The notes: a model not told the origin generated them from the letters alone. DNA of 64,000 bases from Sorghum bicolor (GCF_000003195.3 NC_012877.2:10852625-10916624); one strand, 5' to 3'. Counted from the stretch's first letter, positions 1 through 10,766 are shown. Translations and numbers: made by a program.

Positions 1-125
1 ATCATTAGATTCATCATAGAATATATTTTCATAGGATGCGCATTTTATGTCAGAGAAGTTGTTACTCTTTACTATAAAGTTAGTCAAACTTAAAAAAGTT
101 TGACTAACACGGATTCTAGGAATTG
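1..125. mobile_element. Partial Stowaway-like MITE (right part)
   Basis: The stretch resembles the interior of the common grass Stowaway-type MITEs: an attagattcatcat-like segment, then a perfect inverted pair, agttagtcaaactt and aagtttgactaac, near 75-107. The left end lies outside the window and no clean right terminal repeat is visible, so family and boundary are tentative. Confidence 0.3.
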
Positions 126-184
126 ATTGTTTCGTGAACGGTTGGAGTATAAAAACTGCGAAACAGATGAGTAGTTTGCAACAT

Positions 185-277
185 GATTTACCTAGGGGAA
201 CGTATCCTATGCAACCTAGCTTCGTGTGCCACCTATGCAACCACCAATTAAGGACACAGGATCTAGATCCAACATCT
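185..277 (+). repeat. Left arm of a long inverted repeat split by Cassandra
   Basis: The reverse complement of 195-277 matches 50348-50430 over about 83 bp with roughly a dozen mismatches; the match continues weakly to about 185 and 50440. Both arms contain a ttggatctagat block and a ttaattggtggttgcatagg block. The Cassandra element sits between the arms, so it probably landed in the centre of a fold-back or MITE-like element. Superfamily is not assigned because no outer target duplication was found. Confidence 0.6.
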
Positions 278-558
278 TGTAACACACGGCTCAGGGCTTA
301 ATAGGATTAATAAGAGACTCATACCAACAAGTTGCAACTTCTTTTCCGGGAGCCTATCTCGAAAGAACTCTAAAGTTAAGCGTGCTTGGCCTAGAGCAAT
401 TTAGGGATGGGTGACCGACCGGGAAGTAGTTCCCGGGTGCGCGCGAATGAGGACAAAGTGTGCAGAAAAGATGAAGTGTTGGTCTGTGGGGACTGACTAT
501 GTCCTAGAAAAGCTGCCAGATGTAAGCGGGCCCGGCCTTGTAGAGGCGGGACGTTACA
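278..558 (+). repeat. Cassandra 5' LTR
   Basis: It is 281 bp, begins TGTAACACACGG and ends GGGACGTTACA, and is collinear with 49974-50254 apart from about six substitutions. It contains the 5S-derived segment described separately. Confidence 0.9.
348..440 (+). promoter_or_regulatory. 5S rRNA-derived Pol III segment in Cassandra 5' LTR
   Basis: AAGTTAAGCGTGCTTGG at 373-389 corresponds to the A-box region of plant 5S rRNA, and GGATGGGTGACC at 404-415 to the intermediate element and C-box side. The spacing resembles a real 5S gene, but the flanks are not 5S, so this is the LTR-embedded Pol III promoter known in Cassandra rather than a functional rRNA gene. Confidence 0.8.
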
Positions 559-561
559 GAA

Positions 562-580
562 TGGTATCAGAGCCAGGTTC
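562..580 (+). other. Cassandra primer-binding site (tRNA-Met type)
   Basis: TGGTATCAGAGCCAGGTTC starts three bases after the LTR end. The first 12 bases are the usual complement of the plant initiator tRNA-Met 3' end. Confidence 0.85.
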
Positions 581-796
581 TCGCGGTTTCACGGGCTCGT
601 GTGTCGCAGTTGCGTAGGCATGGTGTGCATGGCTGGTGTGGACCCAGAGTGGTCACACAGCATGGCACATGCGCTGGCACTGGATGCACGGACGTGGCCA
701 AGAGAGGATGTTTGAAAGGATCTAATTGGCCTAGAGGGGGGGTGAATAGGCGTATCTTAAAAACCTGAAACTCAAAATCTCAAGTTGCGGAAGTCA

Positions 797-890
797 AATG
801 CCTGTCGGTACCACCGACAGTTTGGGCCGGTACTACTGGTGTCACACAGCCAGTACTACCGACGCAAACTGCTGGTACTACCGACTCCTT
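797..890 (-). repeat. Degenerate CCGGTAC-type words at the distal end of the copia LTR
   Basis: Four diverged words of the type cGGTACyACCg occur here (for example tgtcggtaccaccgacag). In the minus orientation this is the 3' part of the LTR, downstream of the TATA box. The other LTR has the same set at about 48445-48530. Confidence 0.6.
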
Positions 891-1557
891 AAGACAGCTA
901 CGAAATCAGAGTGTAAAAGGCTTAGATTTCAGATCTGAGTTTTACTCCACTTTTCTAGGTGTAGACGAGGATGTTGTAGAAGTTCCCTTAGCTTAGTCCT
1001 TCTCCACACCGTAGATCGACCCTTGTTTACCTGTCGAGAGGTGAAAAGAGATAGCAACACAAAGAACACAAACAAGGGTAGTCGAAGCTACCTCCACAGC
1101 AAGACAAGGTATTTTTCCCGAGGTTCGGCAATCTCCACTAAGGAGTACCTACATCCCCGTTGTTGAGGTGACCACGAAGGTCTGACCACTAAGGTCTCCT
1201 CCTCAAGCAACCACAAAGGTTAGCTTGATGTTTCCACTAAGAATCAAGGGGTAATACAAACACTTCGGGGTGCCCTCACAAATGAATCAACACGGGCAAC
1301 CACGAAGAACTCCTAGTCGGCTAGTGTTGACGGTGGATATACCATAGAAATCCACATACAAAACACCGTCAACATGCCTCGGTTGCAAGAGGAAACGACA
1401 TGACATGAACATATTTTATCCATAACTAGTTCCACTTGTACTCTAAGCTTGTTTATGCAGGAACAACAAATTCAAGACATTATTTGACAAAGCCAACATC
1501 AGAATCATCAAGAGGAGATCGAGGGGACAACAGGTGACACCCTGGGCCCACAGGGAG

Positions 1558-1676
1558 GGGGTCGCCCGACCCCTCTTTGGTGGGACCCAGGTGTGCCACC
1601 TAGTCCACCGACATAAGGGACCCCTGTGGACACTGCTGGTGGGCCCAGAGGCCCAGAAGTGGGGTCGCCCGACCCC
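1558..1676 (+). promoter_or_regulatory. Two palindromic upstream words in the Athila-1 LTR
   Basis: GGGGTCG and CGACCCC arms with a CC spacer occur at 1558-1573 and 1661-1676, about 185-300 bp upstream of the LTR TATA box. The same word, in a perfect 16-18 bp form, recurs four times in the internal spacer ahead of a second TATA box, which suggests a promoter-proximal role (inferred). Confidence 0.5.
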
Positions 1677-1858
1677 ACATCAAAGGCGGTTCCAGGGTCG
1701 GTGGCCTCCCACCGACCTTCCCCACATGTCCCACATGTTGATTTGCCCCTGCCGTTGATCAAATGGCGGTTGTGAGGTCGGTTTGATCCAAGGGTGGAGA
1801 GAAGATGTCACGCGGATCGATGACGTGACGATGGAGTAACCCCTACTCCATCTCCCTC

Positions 1859-1866
1859 TATAAAAG
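1859..1866 (+). promoter_or_regulatory. TATA box of Athila-1 5' LTR
   Basis: TATAAAAG follows ccctc in a CT-rich context. It is repeated at 9469-9476 in the 3' LTR, and no other TATA-like site in the LTR is as good. Confidence 0.7.
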
Positions 1867-2917
1867 GCAGCCTCCATCCTTCATTTCAAGTGTGCAATTC
1901 CAAGGCCAAGTGCATTACAAGTTCCAAGCATACAAGTAGAGTAGTAGTTAGTCTAGAGTGGGAGTTAGAGTCGAGTCGAGCGAAGCTCGGGGTCTCCGGA
2001 GTCGTCTTCTGGAGAGTCTGGTATAGCTCTTGTACCTTTCTACTTTTGTAAGACTTTCCTTTTATTAATATATTATTCTTACTTTACTTTACTGAGTTCT
2101 TACTTAGTGCAAGTCTTTTAGTCTTGTTGTGCATTTACTTTAGTAATATAGTTGTCTTAGTGAAGTTAGTGACCTGTAACCACTCCTGTGTGTGCATCAT
2201 CGTCCTATCTTGTATAGGAGCTCTAGCTAGCTGCAACTAGTTAGCGTTGTAGGATTAAGTGTGAGCGTGGTGCTCATACTTAAGATTACCTTTGATTACC
2301 GCTGGCTTGAACGGAAAGTAGGAGCGCACTCCCTAGTAGGTGACAGATCGTGGGCGGCATTAGGTTCTCCTCACGTACAGGCTAGTTCTTAAAAGGTAAG
2401 GCGTCCATAAGCCCAATAGTCGCTTTCGGTAAGGGGTTAGGTGAAAAACCTTCTAAGCGTCTTACCAGCTCGGCTATCCCTCACACACAGTTAGTAAGGC
2501 TCTAGCGTAGTTAAGACAATTATCTATTAAAGTAAGTCACAGAAGTCAAGTTAGATACATAGGAGTCCTTTACTCACTCGTTGTCCTCCCACCTAGCTAA
2601 CTCTACCATTTACCTTTAGCATAGGACCTTGGATTCACCACTACCCTTCCTATTCGTTATTTACCACCCTTATTCACTAGTTGATACTAGATAACTCAAG
2701 GAATCTCATTCCCCTTTTTGTTAAACACACTTAGCCGCTTTCCCTTGGGAAAATATAAATTACGATACCTTGGAATACTCCTTGGTGAAGTGCTACAGCG
2801 GTACATTCTGTGCGCTTGCGGAATTATCCAATAGTAAATAGAGTTACCCTACCAGGGCACTTCTGGCGCCGTCGCCGATATCCGGTGGTTGCGTTAAGAA
2901 GTGTCAACAAGCATTTC

Positions 2918-2935
2918 TGGCGCCGTTGCCGGGGA
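2918..2935 (+). other. Athila-1 primer-binding site (tRNA-Asp type)
   Basis: TGGCGCCGTTGCCGGGGA lies eight bases after the LTR. It is complementary to the 3' end of plant tRNA-Asp and is the site typical of the Athila lineage; Athila-2 and Athila-3 have the identical 18-mer. Confidence 0.85.
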
Positions 2936-3052
2936 GAGCGTCTGTCTAAGAGTTTTAACAAAAAGAGAATCCAGAGTTTGCTAGTTATCAAGTAGTGATA
3001 GGGATAACCCATCACTTGTCTTGTCTTCCTTTATTGTGAAGCCTGACAGTGT

Positions 3053-5116
3053 ATGAGCGGTTTCCAATTGCCGTCAAACTTCGTCGAAGATCCTGAGCAA
3101 CTGTTGAGGAGAACTAGACGTTGTCAAGTTCCACCTCAAAGGTTCATCTCGAACCTGAATCCGTTAGAGGAAGGAGTATCTGCACCGGTTATCAAAGAAG
3201 CTATGGCCCAGAAGACCATCTCTGAGTACTCTGCGCCGTCGGCTGACAATGTCGCCACGGGTCCGCAGCTTAACTTGGGGGATGCGACTTTTGAGTTGAA
3301 GCCTGCGCTTATCAATATGGTGCAAGCTAATCCCTTCTGTGGAAAGCCACACGAGGATGCCAATGCCCATCTCCAACACTTCTTGGAGGTGTGCGACACC
3401 TTCACCATCAAGAATGTCGCCGCAGACGCCATCCGTCTTCGCCTCTTCCCATTCTCGTTATTGGGGAAGGCGAAGCAATGGTTCTACGCCAACAAGGGTG
3501 AAGTGACCACGTGGGAGAGGTGCGCCAATGCATTTCTCAAGAAGTTCTTTCCGATGGGCAAGACCAGCGCCCTTCGTGGAAAGATTTCCAGCTTCCAACA
3601 GCAAGCAGATGAGACGATTCCCAAAGCATGGGAACGTCTGCAGGAGTACATTCGCGCCTGTCCTCATCATGGGATAGAGGAGTGGCTCCTAATCCAAGGT
3701 TTCTACCATGGCCTGACCGGTTTGGCCCGTAGTCACCTTGATGCTGCCGCTGGAGGAGCATTCTTGCAACACAATGTCAAGGATGCCAAGGACCTCATTG
3801 AAAAGATGGTTATAAACCAAGGATGGAATGAGGAACGCCTCCAACCCAAGAGAAGAGGTGTCCATGCCTTGAATGAGGTGGACATGCTCTCTGCTAAGAT
3901 GGACCTCTTAATGAAGAAGATGGAAGAAAGTTCCAAGCAAGAGACCATTCAACCTTACGCCACTGCACGGGCCATTGAATCTGATTCATGGTGCGAAGTG
4001 TGCGGAGGAGATGATCATTCAGGAAACAATTGTCCCGAAACAAAGGAGGAAGTGAGCTTCATCAACAACAACAACAATGGGTACCGGCCCCAACAACAGC
4101 AATGGAACTCGCGCCCCTTCTACCAAGGTAATCAAGGTAATGGTTACAATCAAAATTTCAATAATTCTTTTGGTAACCAACCTTCTCTTAGAGATCTTGT
4201 CTTAGGCCAATCTAAAATCAATGATAGCATTAACAAGAAAATGATGGCTAATGATAAGATCCTTGAAAACTTAAGTGAAAAGTTGGATAGCTTTAACTCT
4301 GCTATGAAAAATCAGTTGAGCTTTAACAAAATGCTAGAAACACAATTAGCTCAATTAGCAGCAGCTGTCCCATCCTTCGAGCAAGGTAAGATCCCAGGGA
4401 AACCTGAGGACCCAATTGAAGGAGTTAAACTAGTTACTACGAGGTTCGGTAAGCCTCCGGTACAATCCAACTGGAGCTATCTTCTGGATTCGCCCTTCAT
4501 CACCAAGAAGGACGACCCAGGCCTGCCGACCATCACCTGTGAGATCGGACCGCAAATCTTCCACAACGCCTTCTGCGACCTTGGATCGGGTGTCAACATC
4601 ATGGCCAAGGTAACTTATGATAATTTGCTAGGGGGGCCTTTGCACCCCACATTTGTTCGTTTGCAGATGGCAGATCAGACGATCAGGTTCCCTGAGGGGT
4701 TGGCAAGGGACATACTGGTAAAAGTTCAAGACGACTACGTCCCTACCGACTTCATCATTCTAGATATGGGATCCAATAATGATGTCTCGATCATCTTGGG
4801 AAGGCCATTCCTCAACACGGTCAATGCAGTCATCTATGTGGGGTCCGGCCAGATTCACCTCCAATTCCCAGGATGGAAGGTAAAATGTCCATTCAATGGT
4901 TATAAAGCTAACATGCAGGTGAAGGACAAAGAACCTCCGACTAAGCCTCGCCACATCCGACGCCGAAGGGACAAGAGAGGTAAGTCGTCCAAAAGGGCCG
5001 AAAAGAAAGAAGAGGAACCCGCTGAACCAAAAATCAATACCAAGCAAGTATGGCGGGAGAAAGAGGTGCAATCAAGGTCCACGTCTCCGGGACCATCTGA
5101 TGCACCCGAAGGATGA
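3053..5116 (+). CDS. Athila-1 Gag-protease protein
   Basis: This 687-residue ORF is intact and starts 143 bp after the LTR. Residues about 85-260 form a retrotransposon Gag capsid domain (AKQWFYANKGEVTTW, FFPMGKTSALRGKI). A CCHC zinc knuckle, CEVCGGDDHSGNNC, lies near residue 315, followed by an Asn/Gln-rich stretch. A single retropepsin domain follows near residues 485-610, with CDLGSGVN as the flap-side active-site motif and IILGRPFL closing it; D-L-G instead of D-S/T-G is common in Athila proteases. The C-terminus is basic and low-complexity. Gag packages RNA in cytoplasmic particles and the protease matures it. The expected pol continuation is absent: the frame ends at a TGA and no RT follows. 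Confidence 0.9.
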   Translation: MSGFQLPSNFVEDPEQLLRRTRRCQVPPQRFISNLNPLEEGVSAPVIKEAMAQKTISEYSAPSADNVATGPQLNLGDATFELKPALINMVQANPFCGKPHEDANAHLQHFLEVCDTFTIKNVAADAIRLRLFPFSLLGKAKQWFYANKGEVTTWERCANAFLKKFFPMGKTSALRGKISSFQQQADETIPKAWERLQEYIRACPHHGIEEWLLIQGFYHGLTGLARSHLDAAAGGAFLQHNVKDAKDLIEKMVINQGWNEERLQPKRRGVHALNEVDMLSAKMDLLMKKMEESSKQETIQPYATARAIESDSWCEVCGGDDHSGNNCPETKEEVSFINNNNNGYRPQQQQWNSRPFYQGNQGNGYNQNFNNSFGNQPSLRDLVLGQSKINDSINKKMMANDKILENLSEKLDSFNSAMKNQLSFNKMLETQLAQLAAAVPSFEQGKIPGKPEDPIEGVKLVTTRFGKPPVQSNWSYLLDSPFITKKDDPGLPTITCEIGPQIFHNAFCDLGSGVNIMAKVTYDNLLGGPLHPTFVRLQMADQTIRFPEGLARDILVKVQDDYVPTDFIILDMGSNNDVSIILGRPFLNTVNAVIYVGSGQIHLQFPGWKVKCPFNGYKANMQVKDKEPPTKPRHIRRRRDKRGKSSKRAEKKEEEPAEPKINTKQVWREKEVQSRSTSPGPSDAPEG

Positions 5117-6006
5117 ACAAGATGGAGAGGTCCTGCTCTACGGACCTAAAACATGGAGCCCTTGCTGATAAGGTAAATCAGTAGTTATCCCATATTTATT
5201 TTCTGCATTTCAATTTCTACTATTCACTTTTCAATTGCATTCCTACTTTGAATTTTGCATATCTTATTTCGACAAAATGTTTAGCCATAATAAATAAAAT
5301 TTTGAGAATAACTTGTCATAAAAATTTGAGCTGCTGGAGCTCCCAAAGGGGGGTCGCCCGACCCCACCTTGGGGCCCACTTCACCGCATTTCAACCTTGC
5401 TAGTCATAGAGGTTCCAACCCAGCACTTGGATGCTCTGGGAGCTCCAATGTGGGGGTCGGCCGACCCCCATATTGGCCCCACTTGCCTCCTGCTGGCCAC
5501 CATTTGAATCACAATGGAGTCCTATGCTTGTAACACTAGCTAAAGTTTGAAAAAGAGTGGTCCCTTGATCGTTTACTTTAGTCATAAGATGCTCCTTTCA
5601 TCTTTGATTCTTTTGGGACCACTCCACTAGCTTAAATTCTGCAAAGTGGTCACCTAGGCATGCTTGAGTGCTCCCATGGTCCATAGGAATCACTTTAGAC
5701 ATGTCTCCACTTTTGCCATTCATCTTTTACCTTTCACAAAGCACTAAAACAGGGAATCTCAGAAACAATTTGAAAACTTTTGGTCCACACCTAGCCTTTA
5801 CTTTTCCGGACAATCAATGACACAATGTTTAAAGTGGAGGAGGGGCTAGGATGGGGGTCGGCCGACCCCCATTTTGGACCATCTCTGCAAAATCTTGAAA
5901 GCATGCAGAATGGTTCCCTGTATAAAGCTAAACTCAAATTCAATGTGCTTCTAGGGGGGGTCGGCCGACCCCTATATTGTGGGTCCACTACTTGCCCTTC
6001 TCCCCC
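5117..6006 (+). other. Athila-1 spacer replacing pol, with four perfect palindromes
   Basis: No coding region is visible. GGGGTCG-CC-CGACCCC occurs at 5350-5365. The perfect palindrome GGGGGTCGGCCGACCCCC occurs at 5452-5469 and 5853-5870, and a 16-bp form at 5957-5972. The last is about 35 bp before a TATA box. About 3.5 kb of RT-RNase H-integrase coding sequence would be expected here in an autonomous Athila. Confidence 0.75.
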
Positions 6007-6014
6007 TATAAATA
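6007..6014 (+). promoter_or_regulatory. Candidate internal TATA box for the Athila-1 3' ORF
   Basis: TATAAATA sits in a cccctataaatacc context, about 200 bp before the ORF start codon at 6211, and is followed by an AC/CT-rich leader like a plant 5' UTR. The palindromic words just upstream match those ahead of the LTR TATA box. Promoter function is inferred. Confidence 0.5.
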
Positions 6015-6210
6015 CCACAGCATTGTGAGCTCAACTCCACACCCAAAACCACCAGAACCATTTCGAGCTCACAATCCTTTCTCTTTTCTCTTTGTTACAA
6101 GCCATTTCTCAAGTTTAGTTTAGAAATAGTCATCAAAACAAAAACCCAAAAAGATTCCCCTTGCATAGTAGTAGTAGTAGGAGCTTGGTTTGCCTCACTT
6201 ATGTAGGAGG

Positions 6211-7547
6211 ATGAAGAAGCATATCTTCGGCAAGTTCAAGAAAGCAAAGGGTGAGAGCTCTTCTCAAGGCTCTCACCATGCTCATGGAAGGGAGGAAGAA
6301 GAAGGTTACCATGGGATGCTACCCTACGAGCCTCCATCAAGGATGAGAGAGCCCGAGAGCGGTCTCATGTTAAGCCAAGAAGAGTTGCAAAGGTACTACA
6401 TCATCCGAGAGGGTCTCTTCCTACACACTAGCATCATCGATCCGGACCTTTTGGCCCGCACAGGTATGGATGTTGAATTCGATAAGGTGTTTAGAGCAAT
6501 TGGTTAGAGTAGTTTTTGGCAAGTGCCTGAATTTGGAAAAGAATTGCTTGCTAAGGAATTTCTATGCACCCTAAAACTCACAAATAATGGAATATCTTTT
6601 CGCATGTGTGAGCAAGAACATCAATTAAATTGGAGTTTGCTAAACACTGCTTTAGGGTGTGAACATGAATGTGAACTTGATCTAGATCATGCCACTAGAA
6701 TGTTCGATAAATTTAGATTCTGGAAAGCAATTTCTGGCTCTAATGATTGTTCAAATCCTACTCCCATTGAAATCCATAATCCAACCTTGTGCTTTCTTCA
6801 CTTCTGGATCATGTGCACTCTATATCCTGGCATGGGAACTGATACTTTAATTGATGATGAACTTAAAATTCTCTATGCCATGGTTAGTAAAATCAAGGTC
6901 TCCCCTGTGAAACTGCTAGTGAACTATTGGCTTAACTCTATTGAGTATGGGAAGCCCATCTATTTCACAATCTTTATTACTCGAATAGCCGATACTTTTG
7001 GATTACTTGAATCACATTATTTTGAAGACATTGGCTATGTTAGAGGAGTGGTAGATGAGAACTTCTTTATTAATGCTAACATGCTCATAAGAGATCCAAA
7101 TGGTGAACTTAAAATGATTTATCCGGGCTATACAACCGAAATTCCTCTCCCATGTGCGAGGCGCCGGTTGTCATTAGACTAGCCCGAGTGGCAAGTCCAG
7201 ATGTTGCAGGGACACGCAGGGTGACAAGAAGGATGATGCAAGCCGCCCAGATGGAGCAAGGAGGATCCTCGCACCATGACGTTGAAGAGGGCGATGAAGC
7301 GATGTCAGTGGATGCTTCAGACTCCATGGGTCTACCTCCACAACGCACTCCACGCCCAAGGGACAGGGCTAGGCGTCACCAGCCCACAGGTATGGACAGT
7401 CTCATTAATGACATGGGCGAATTGCAGATTGGGCAAGAAGCAACATTGCAACTGGCGTTACAAAACGGCCAACATATCCGACGTGTGCGAGAGGAAGACG
7501 CACAACGCTGGGCTGGATGGTACCAAAATTTCCCGCCACCACAGTGA
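6211..7547 (+). pseudogene. Athila-type 3' ORF (env position), broken
   Basis: It resembles the Athila ORF-1 protein family found downstream of pol (Pfam family named for ATHILA). Reading starts at an ATG (6211, MKKHIFGKFKKAKG). One frame runs to about 7182 and is interrupted by a TAG at 6505-6507, where relatives have Trp, so a G-to-A change fits. Near 7150-7156 a TGTG instead of TG looks like a 2-bp duplication; the frame then shifts and coding continues at 7152-7547, ending FPPPQ. Unbroken it would be about 445 residues. No signal peptide or membrane segment is evident. The function of this family is unknown. A candidate promoter precedes it and a PPT-like motif directly follows. Confidence 0.75.
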
Positions 7548-8896
7548 GCGAAGATCTAGCTTGGGGGAGATCCTCTCCCCCACTAAGGTAAGTATTCTAT
7601 CCTATTTATTTTCATGCATTTTATCATTCTTACTTAAAAAAAAAATAAATATTTATTAGCATTTCCCTTTAGCATATATGCTTCATGTATGTTTATATCC
7701 CTCATGGAAATTATGACTAGTTGCTTGTTAATGTTTCTCTAGTGCCTAGTATACAACTTAGTATTTCTCTAAGTATGGATCACTTAGCTCACTTAAACTG
7801 CCATGAACCTAAAAACTTTGTGGGTTGCAAGTGCTAGAACTAAGTCTAAGTTGTTGTGGGACATGAGATAGTAAGACAAGAGCTACTATAATATTTTTCT
7901 AAGCATGCATGATTATCAGAGATTTATTCTTAAAATGATCAAAACCTTAATTGTTCCTCAATGGTGATGAATTCCTACCACAGCCATATCTACTTTACAT
8001 AATTGCAACCTTTCCACATAAGCTATTTGCTTTGTGTTGAGTGTCGTCAAGTCTTGTTGACCCTTGTTAAGAGACTTTTCATGCTCCTAAGATCAAGATC
8101 ACGTACACACCACATATATATATGCTGCTTCTACACTGGAAGTACGCAACCACATGTATTTCGCATCCACTAAATAGGTTGCTCCATACTCTAAATGGTA
8201 GAACATCTCTCTAAGCATTATTTGGTAAATGAGACATCAAAAGGCTAGGCAAAATGAAATAAAAAGATGGACATGTGCAAGTCCACAGAAAAAGAAAATT
8301 GAGCACATGAAAGCTCATATATAAAAAAAAGAAGAAAAAAATGCTAGCCATGTCTCAATACATAGAGAGTCTATCAAATAAAGGAGCAACCTAGTCCACC
8401 ATATATCACACTTGCACATCTTGATTTGGGAGTATGACACTTCTCTTCAAGGATCCGAGCTTTGACTTCGCAATACATGCAAAGTAAGTATGCTATCTCC
8501 TTTCATCCCTACCTTGAACTCCACATAAGCCTTTTAGAAATAGGATGAAATAGAGAAGGCAACTCTTACCATATGCCTTGGTGAGGAATCATACACCATT
8601 TGAGTGACATGAGAGAACCATAAGAGGAACATTTAAGCTTTCTTTTGAAAATATCACAAAACCTCTGATATGAAACTTGCTAAGAATGAGAAAGTTAGTG
8701 CTCAAGTCAAACTGTTCTGTCTCTCAACCACCTAAGACAAAGGAAAAGCCATAAGCCCCATAAGGGACTAAGGTAATAGGGGTAAGTTTACATAGCTAAA
8801 TTTTTCATGCAAAGAGAAGAACTTTGTTGTACACATGGTACTCTTGAAATGTGAACATAGTAACAATACCTGATCCACCGAGGCTAAGTTTGATTG

Positions 8897-8915
8897 TTTG
8901 CTCGGGACGAGCAAA
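8897..8915 (+). promoter_or_regulatory. Stem-loop next to the polypurine tract, Athila-1
   Basis: An 8-bp perfect stem with a 3-base loop. Equivalent stem-loops lie at 41620-41641 (Athila-2) and 18632-18651 (Athila-3, minus strand). The base pair that changes in Athila-3 is compensated, which supports a conserved RNA structure. Confidence 0.6.
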
Positions 8916-8920
8916 GGTTA

Positions 8921-8934
8921 AGCTTGGGGGATCT
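8921..8934 (+). other. Athila-1 polypurine tract
   Basis: AGCTTGGGGGATCT abuts the TGTTGACGG start of the 3' LTR, the expected position for plus-strand priming. Confidence 0.75.
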
Positions 8935-10519
8935 TGTTGACGGTGGATATACCATAGAAATCCACATACAAAACACCGTCAACATGCCTCGGTTGCAAGA
9001 GGAAACGACATGACATGAACATATTTTATCCATAACTAGTTCCACTTGTACTCTTAGCTTGTTTATGCAGGAACAACAAATTCAAGACATTATTTGACAA
9101 AGACAACATCAGAATCATCAAGAGGAGATCGAGGGGACAACAGGTGACACCCTGGGCCCACAGGGAGGGGGTCGCCCGACCCCTCTTTGGTGGGACCCAG
9201 GTGTGCCACCTAGTCCACCGACATAAGGGACCCCTGTGGACACTGCTGGTGGGCCCAGAGGCCCAGAAGTGGGGTCGCCCGACCCCACATCAAAGGCGGT
9301 TCCAGGGTCGGTGGCCTCCCACCGACCTTCCCCACATGTCCCACATGTTGATTTGCCCCTGCCGTTGATCAAATGGCGGTTGTGAGGTCGGTTTGATCCA
9401 AGGGTGGAGAGAAGATGTCACGCGGATCGATGACGTGGCGATGGAGTAACCCCTACTCCATCTCCCTCTATAAAAGGCAGCCTCCATCCTTCATTTCAAG
9501 TGTGCAATTCCAAGGCCAAGTGCATTACAAGTTCCAAGCATACAAGTAGAGTAGTAGTTAGTCTAGAGTGGGAGTTAGAGTCGAGTCGAGCGAAGCTCGG
9601 GGTCTCCGGAGTCGTCTTCTGGAGAGTCTGGTATAGCTCTTGTACCTTTCTACTTTTGTAAGACTTTCCTTTTATTAATATATTATTCTTACTTTACTTT
9701 ACTGAGTTCTTACTTAGTGCAAGTCTTTTAGTCTTGTTGTGCATTTACTTTAGTAATATAGTTGTCTTAGTGAAGTTAGTGACCTGTAACCACTCCTGTG
9801 TGTGCATCATCGTCCTATCTTGTATAGGAGCTCTAGCTAGCTGCAACTAGTTAGCGTTGTAGGATTAAGTGTGAGCGTGGTGCTCATACTTAAGATTACC
9901 TTTGATTACCGCTGGCTTGAACGGAAAGTAGGAGCGCACTCCCTAGTAGGTGACAAATCGTGGGCGACATTAGGTTCTCCTCACGTACAGGCTAGTTCTT
10001 AAAAGGTAAGGCGTCCATAAGCCCAATAGTCGCTTTCGGTAAGGGGTTAGGTGAAAAACCTTCTAAGCGTCTTACCAGCTCGGCTATCCCTCGCACACAG
10101 TTAGTAAGGCTCTAGCGTAGTTAAGACAATTATCTATTAAAGTAAGTCACAGAAGTCAAGTTAGATACATAGGAGTCCTTTACTCACTCGTTGTCCTCCC
10201 ACCTAGCTAACTCTACCATTTACCTTTAGCATAGGACCTTGGATTCACCACTACCCTTCCTATTCGTTATTTACCACCCTTATTCACTAGTTGATACTAG
10301 ATAACTCAAGGAATCTCATTCCCCTTTTTGTTAAACACACTTAGCCGCTTTCCCTTGGGAAAATATAAATTACGATACCTTGGAATACTCCTTGGTGAAG
10401 TGCTACAGCGGTACATTCTGTGCGCTTGCGGAATTATCCAATAGTAAATAGAGTTACCCTACCAGGGCACTTCTGGCGCCGTCGCCGATATCCGGTGGTT
10501 GCGTTAAGAAGTGTCAACA
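8935..10519 (+). repeat. Athila-1 3' LTR
   Basis: It is 1,585 bp and differs from 1325-2909 at about six sites (for example a/t in the ctctaag/ctcttag string near 9055). The inverted words are at 9168-9183 and 9271-9286 and the TATA box at 9469-9476. Confidence 0.93.
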
Positions 10520-10757
10520 GCTAGGGTTCCAAGAACCCAAGAGTAACAAACACAAACCAAACCGGCAAGACGAGGAACGGAGTGCTCAACTCACAGATCG
10601 AAGCTCCCAACTCTCTAATCTCACTTCTCTAGCTCGAATCTCTCAAGAAATGAAGTCTAGGAGCAAGAGGGAGAGAGAGTGGGTGAGCCAAAGCTTGGAG
10701 ACTGTTTTCTCAGATGTGGAGTAGCTAGCAAGCTAACGGTTAGAAAAGAGGAGAAAG

Positions 10758-10766
10758 CTATTTATA
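10758..10766 (-). promoter_or_regulatory. TATA box of the copia 3' LTR
   Basis: Read on the minus strand this is TATAAATAG, a near-consensus plant TATA box. The equivalent in the 5' LTR is at 49204-49212. A dense cluster of CCGGTAC words begins about 25 bp upstream in minus orientation. Confidence 0.7.

Larger units (their letters stand above)
1325..2909 (+). repeat. Athila-1 5' LTR
   Basis: It is 1,585 bp, starts TGTTGACGG and ends TGTCAACA. It contains two GGGGTCG-CC-CGACCCC inverted words (1558-1573, 1661-1676) upstream of a TATAAAAG box at 1859-1866. The short ORFs on both strands around 1508-1877 are present in both LTRs and look incidental. Confidence 0.93.
7548..8934 (+). other. Athila-1 3' non-coding region with PPT-like copy, stem-loop and PPT
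   Basis: No convincing ORF. An agcttgggggag motif at 7558-7569 directly follows the 3' ORF and repeats the true polypurine tract at 8921-8934. A perfect stem-loop, TTTGCTCG-GGA-CGAGCAAA, occupies 8897-8915, six bases before the PPT. Several blocks (for example tgcttctacactggaagtacgc near 8123) recur in the 3' regions of Athila-2 and Athila-3. Confidence 0.75.
1325..10519 (+). mobile_element. Athila-1: pol-less Athila-like gypsy element
   Basis: Two 1,585-bp LTRs (1325-2909, 8935-10519) flank a 6-kb interior. The target duplication GCTAG is perfect (1320-1324, 10520-10524). The primer-binding site is of tRNA-Asp type and a polypurine tract precedes the 3' LTR. The interior has one gag-protease ORF and, downstream, an Athila-type 3' ORF, but no RT, RNase H or integrase; only about 1 kb of non-coding spacer lies where pol should be. 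The LTRs differ at about 6 of 1,585 sites, so insertion is recent (roughly 0.15 My with the commonly used grass rate of 1.3e-8 per site per year). It must have been mobilised in trans. Confidence 0.92.

Noticed and set aside
348..440. Possible 5S rRNA gene
   Set aside because: Only the internal promoter part is 5S-like and it is embedded in both 281-bp LTRs of Cassandra.
1508..1877. Short ORFs on both strands, repeated at 9118-9487
   Set aside because: They are inside the Athila-1 LTR, identical only because the LTRs are, with no family resemblance.
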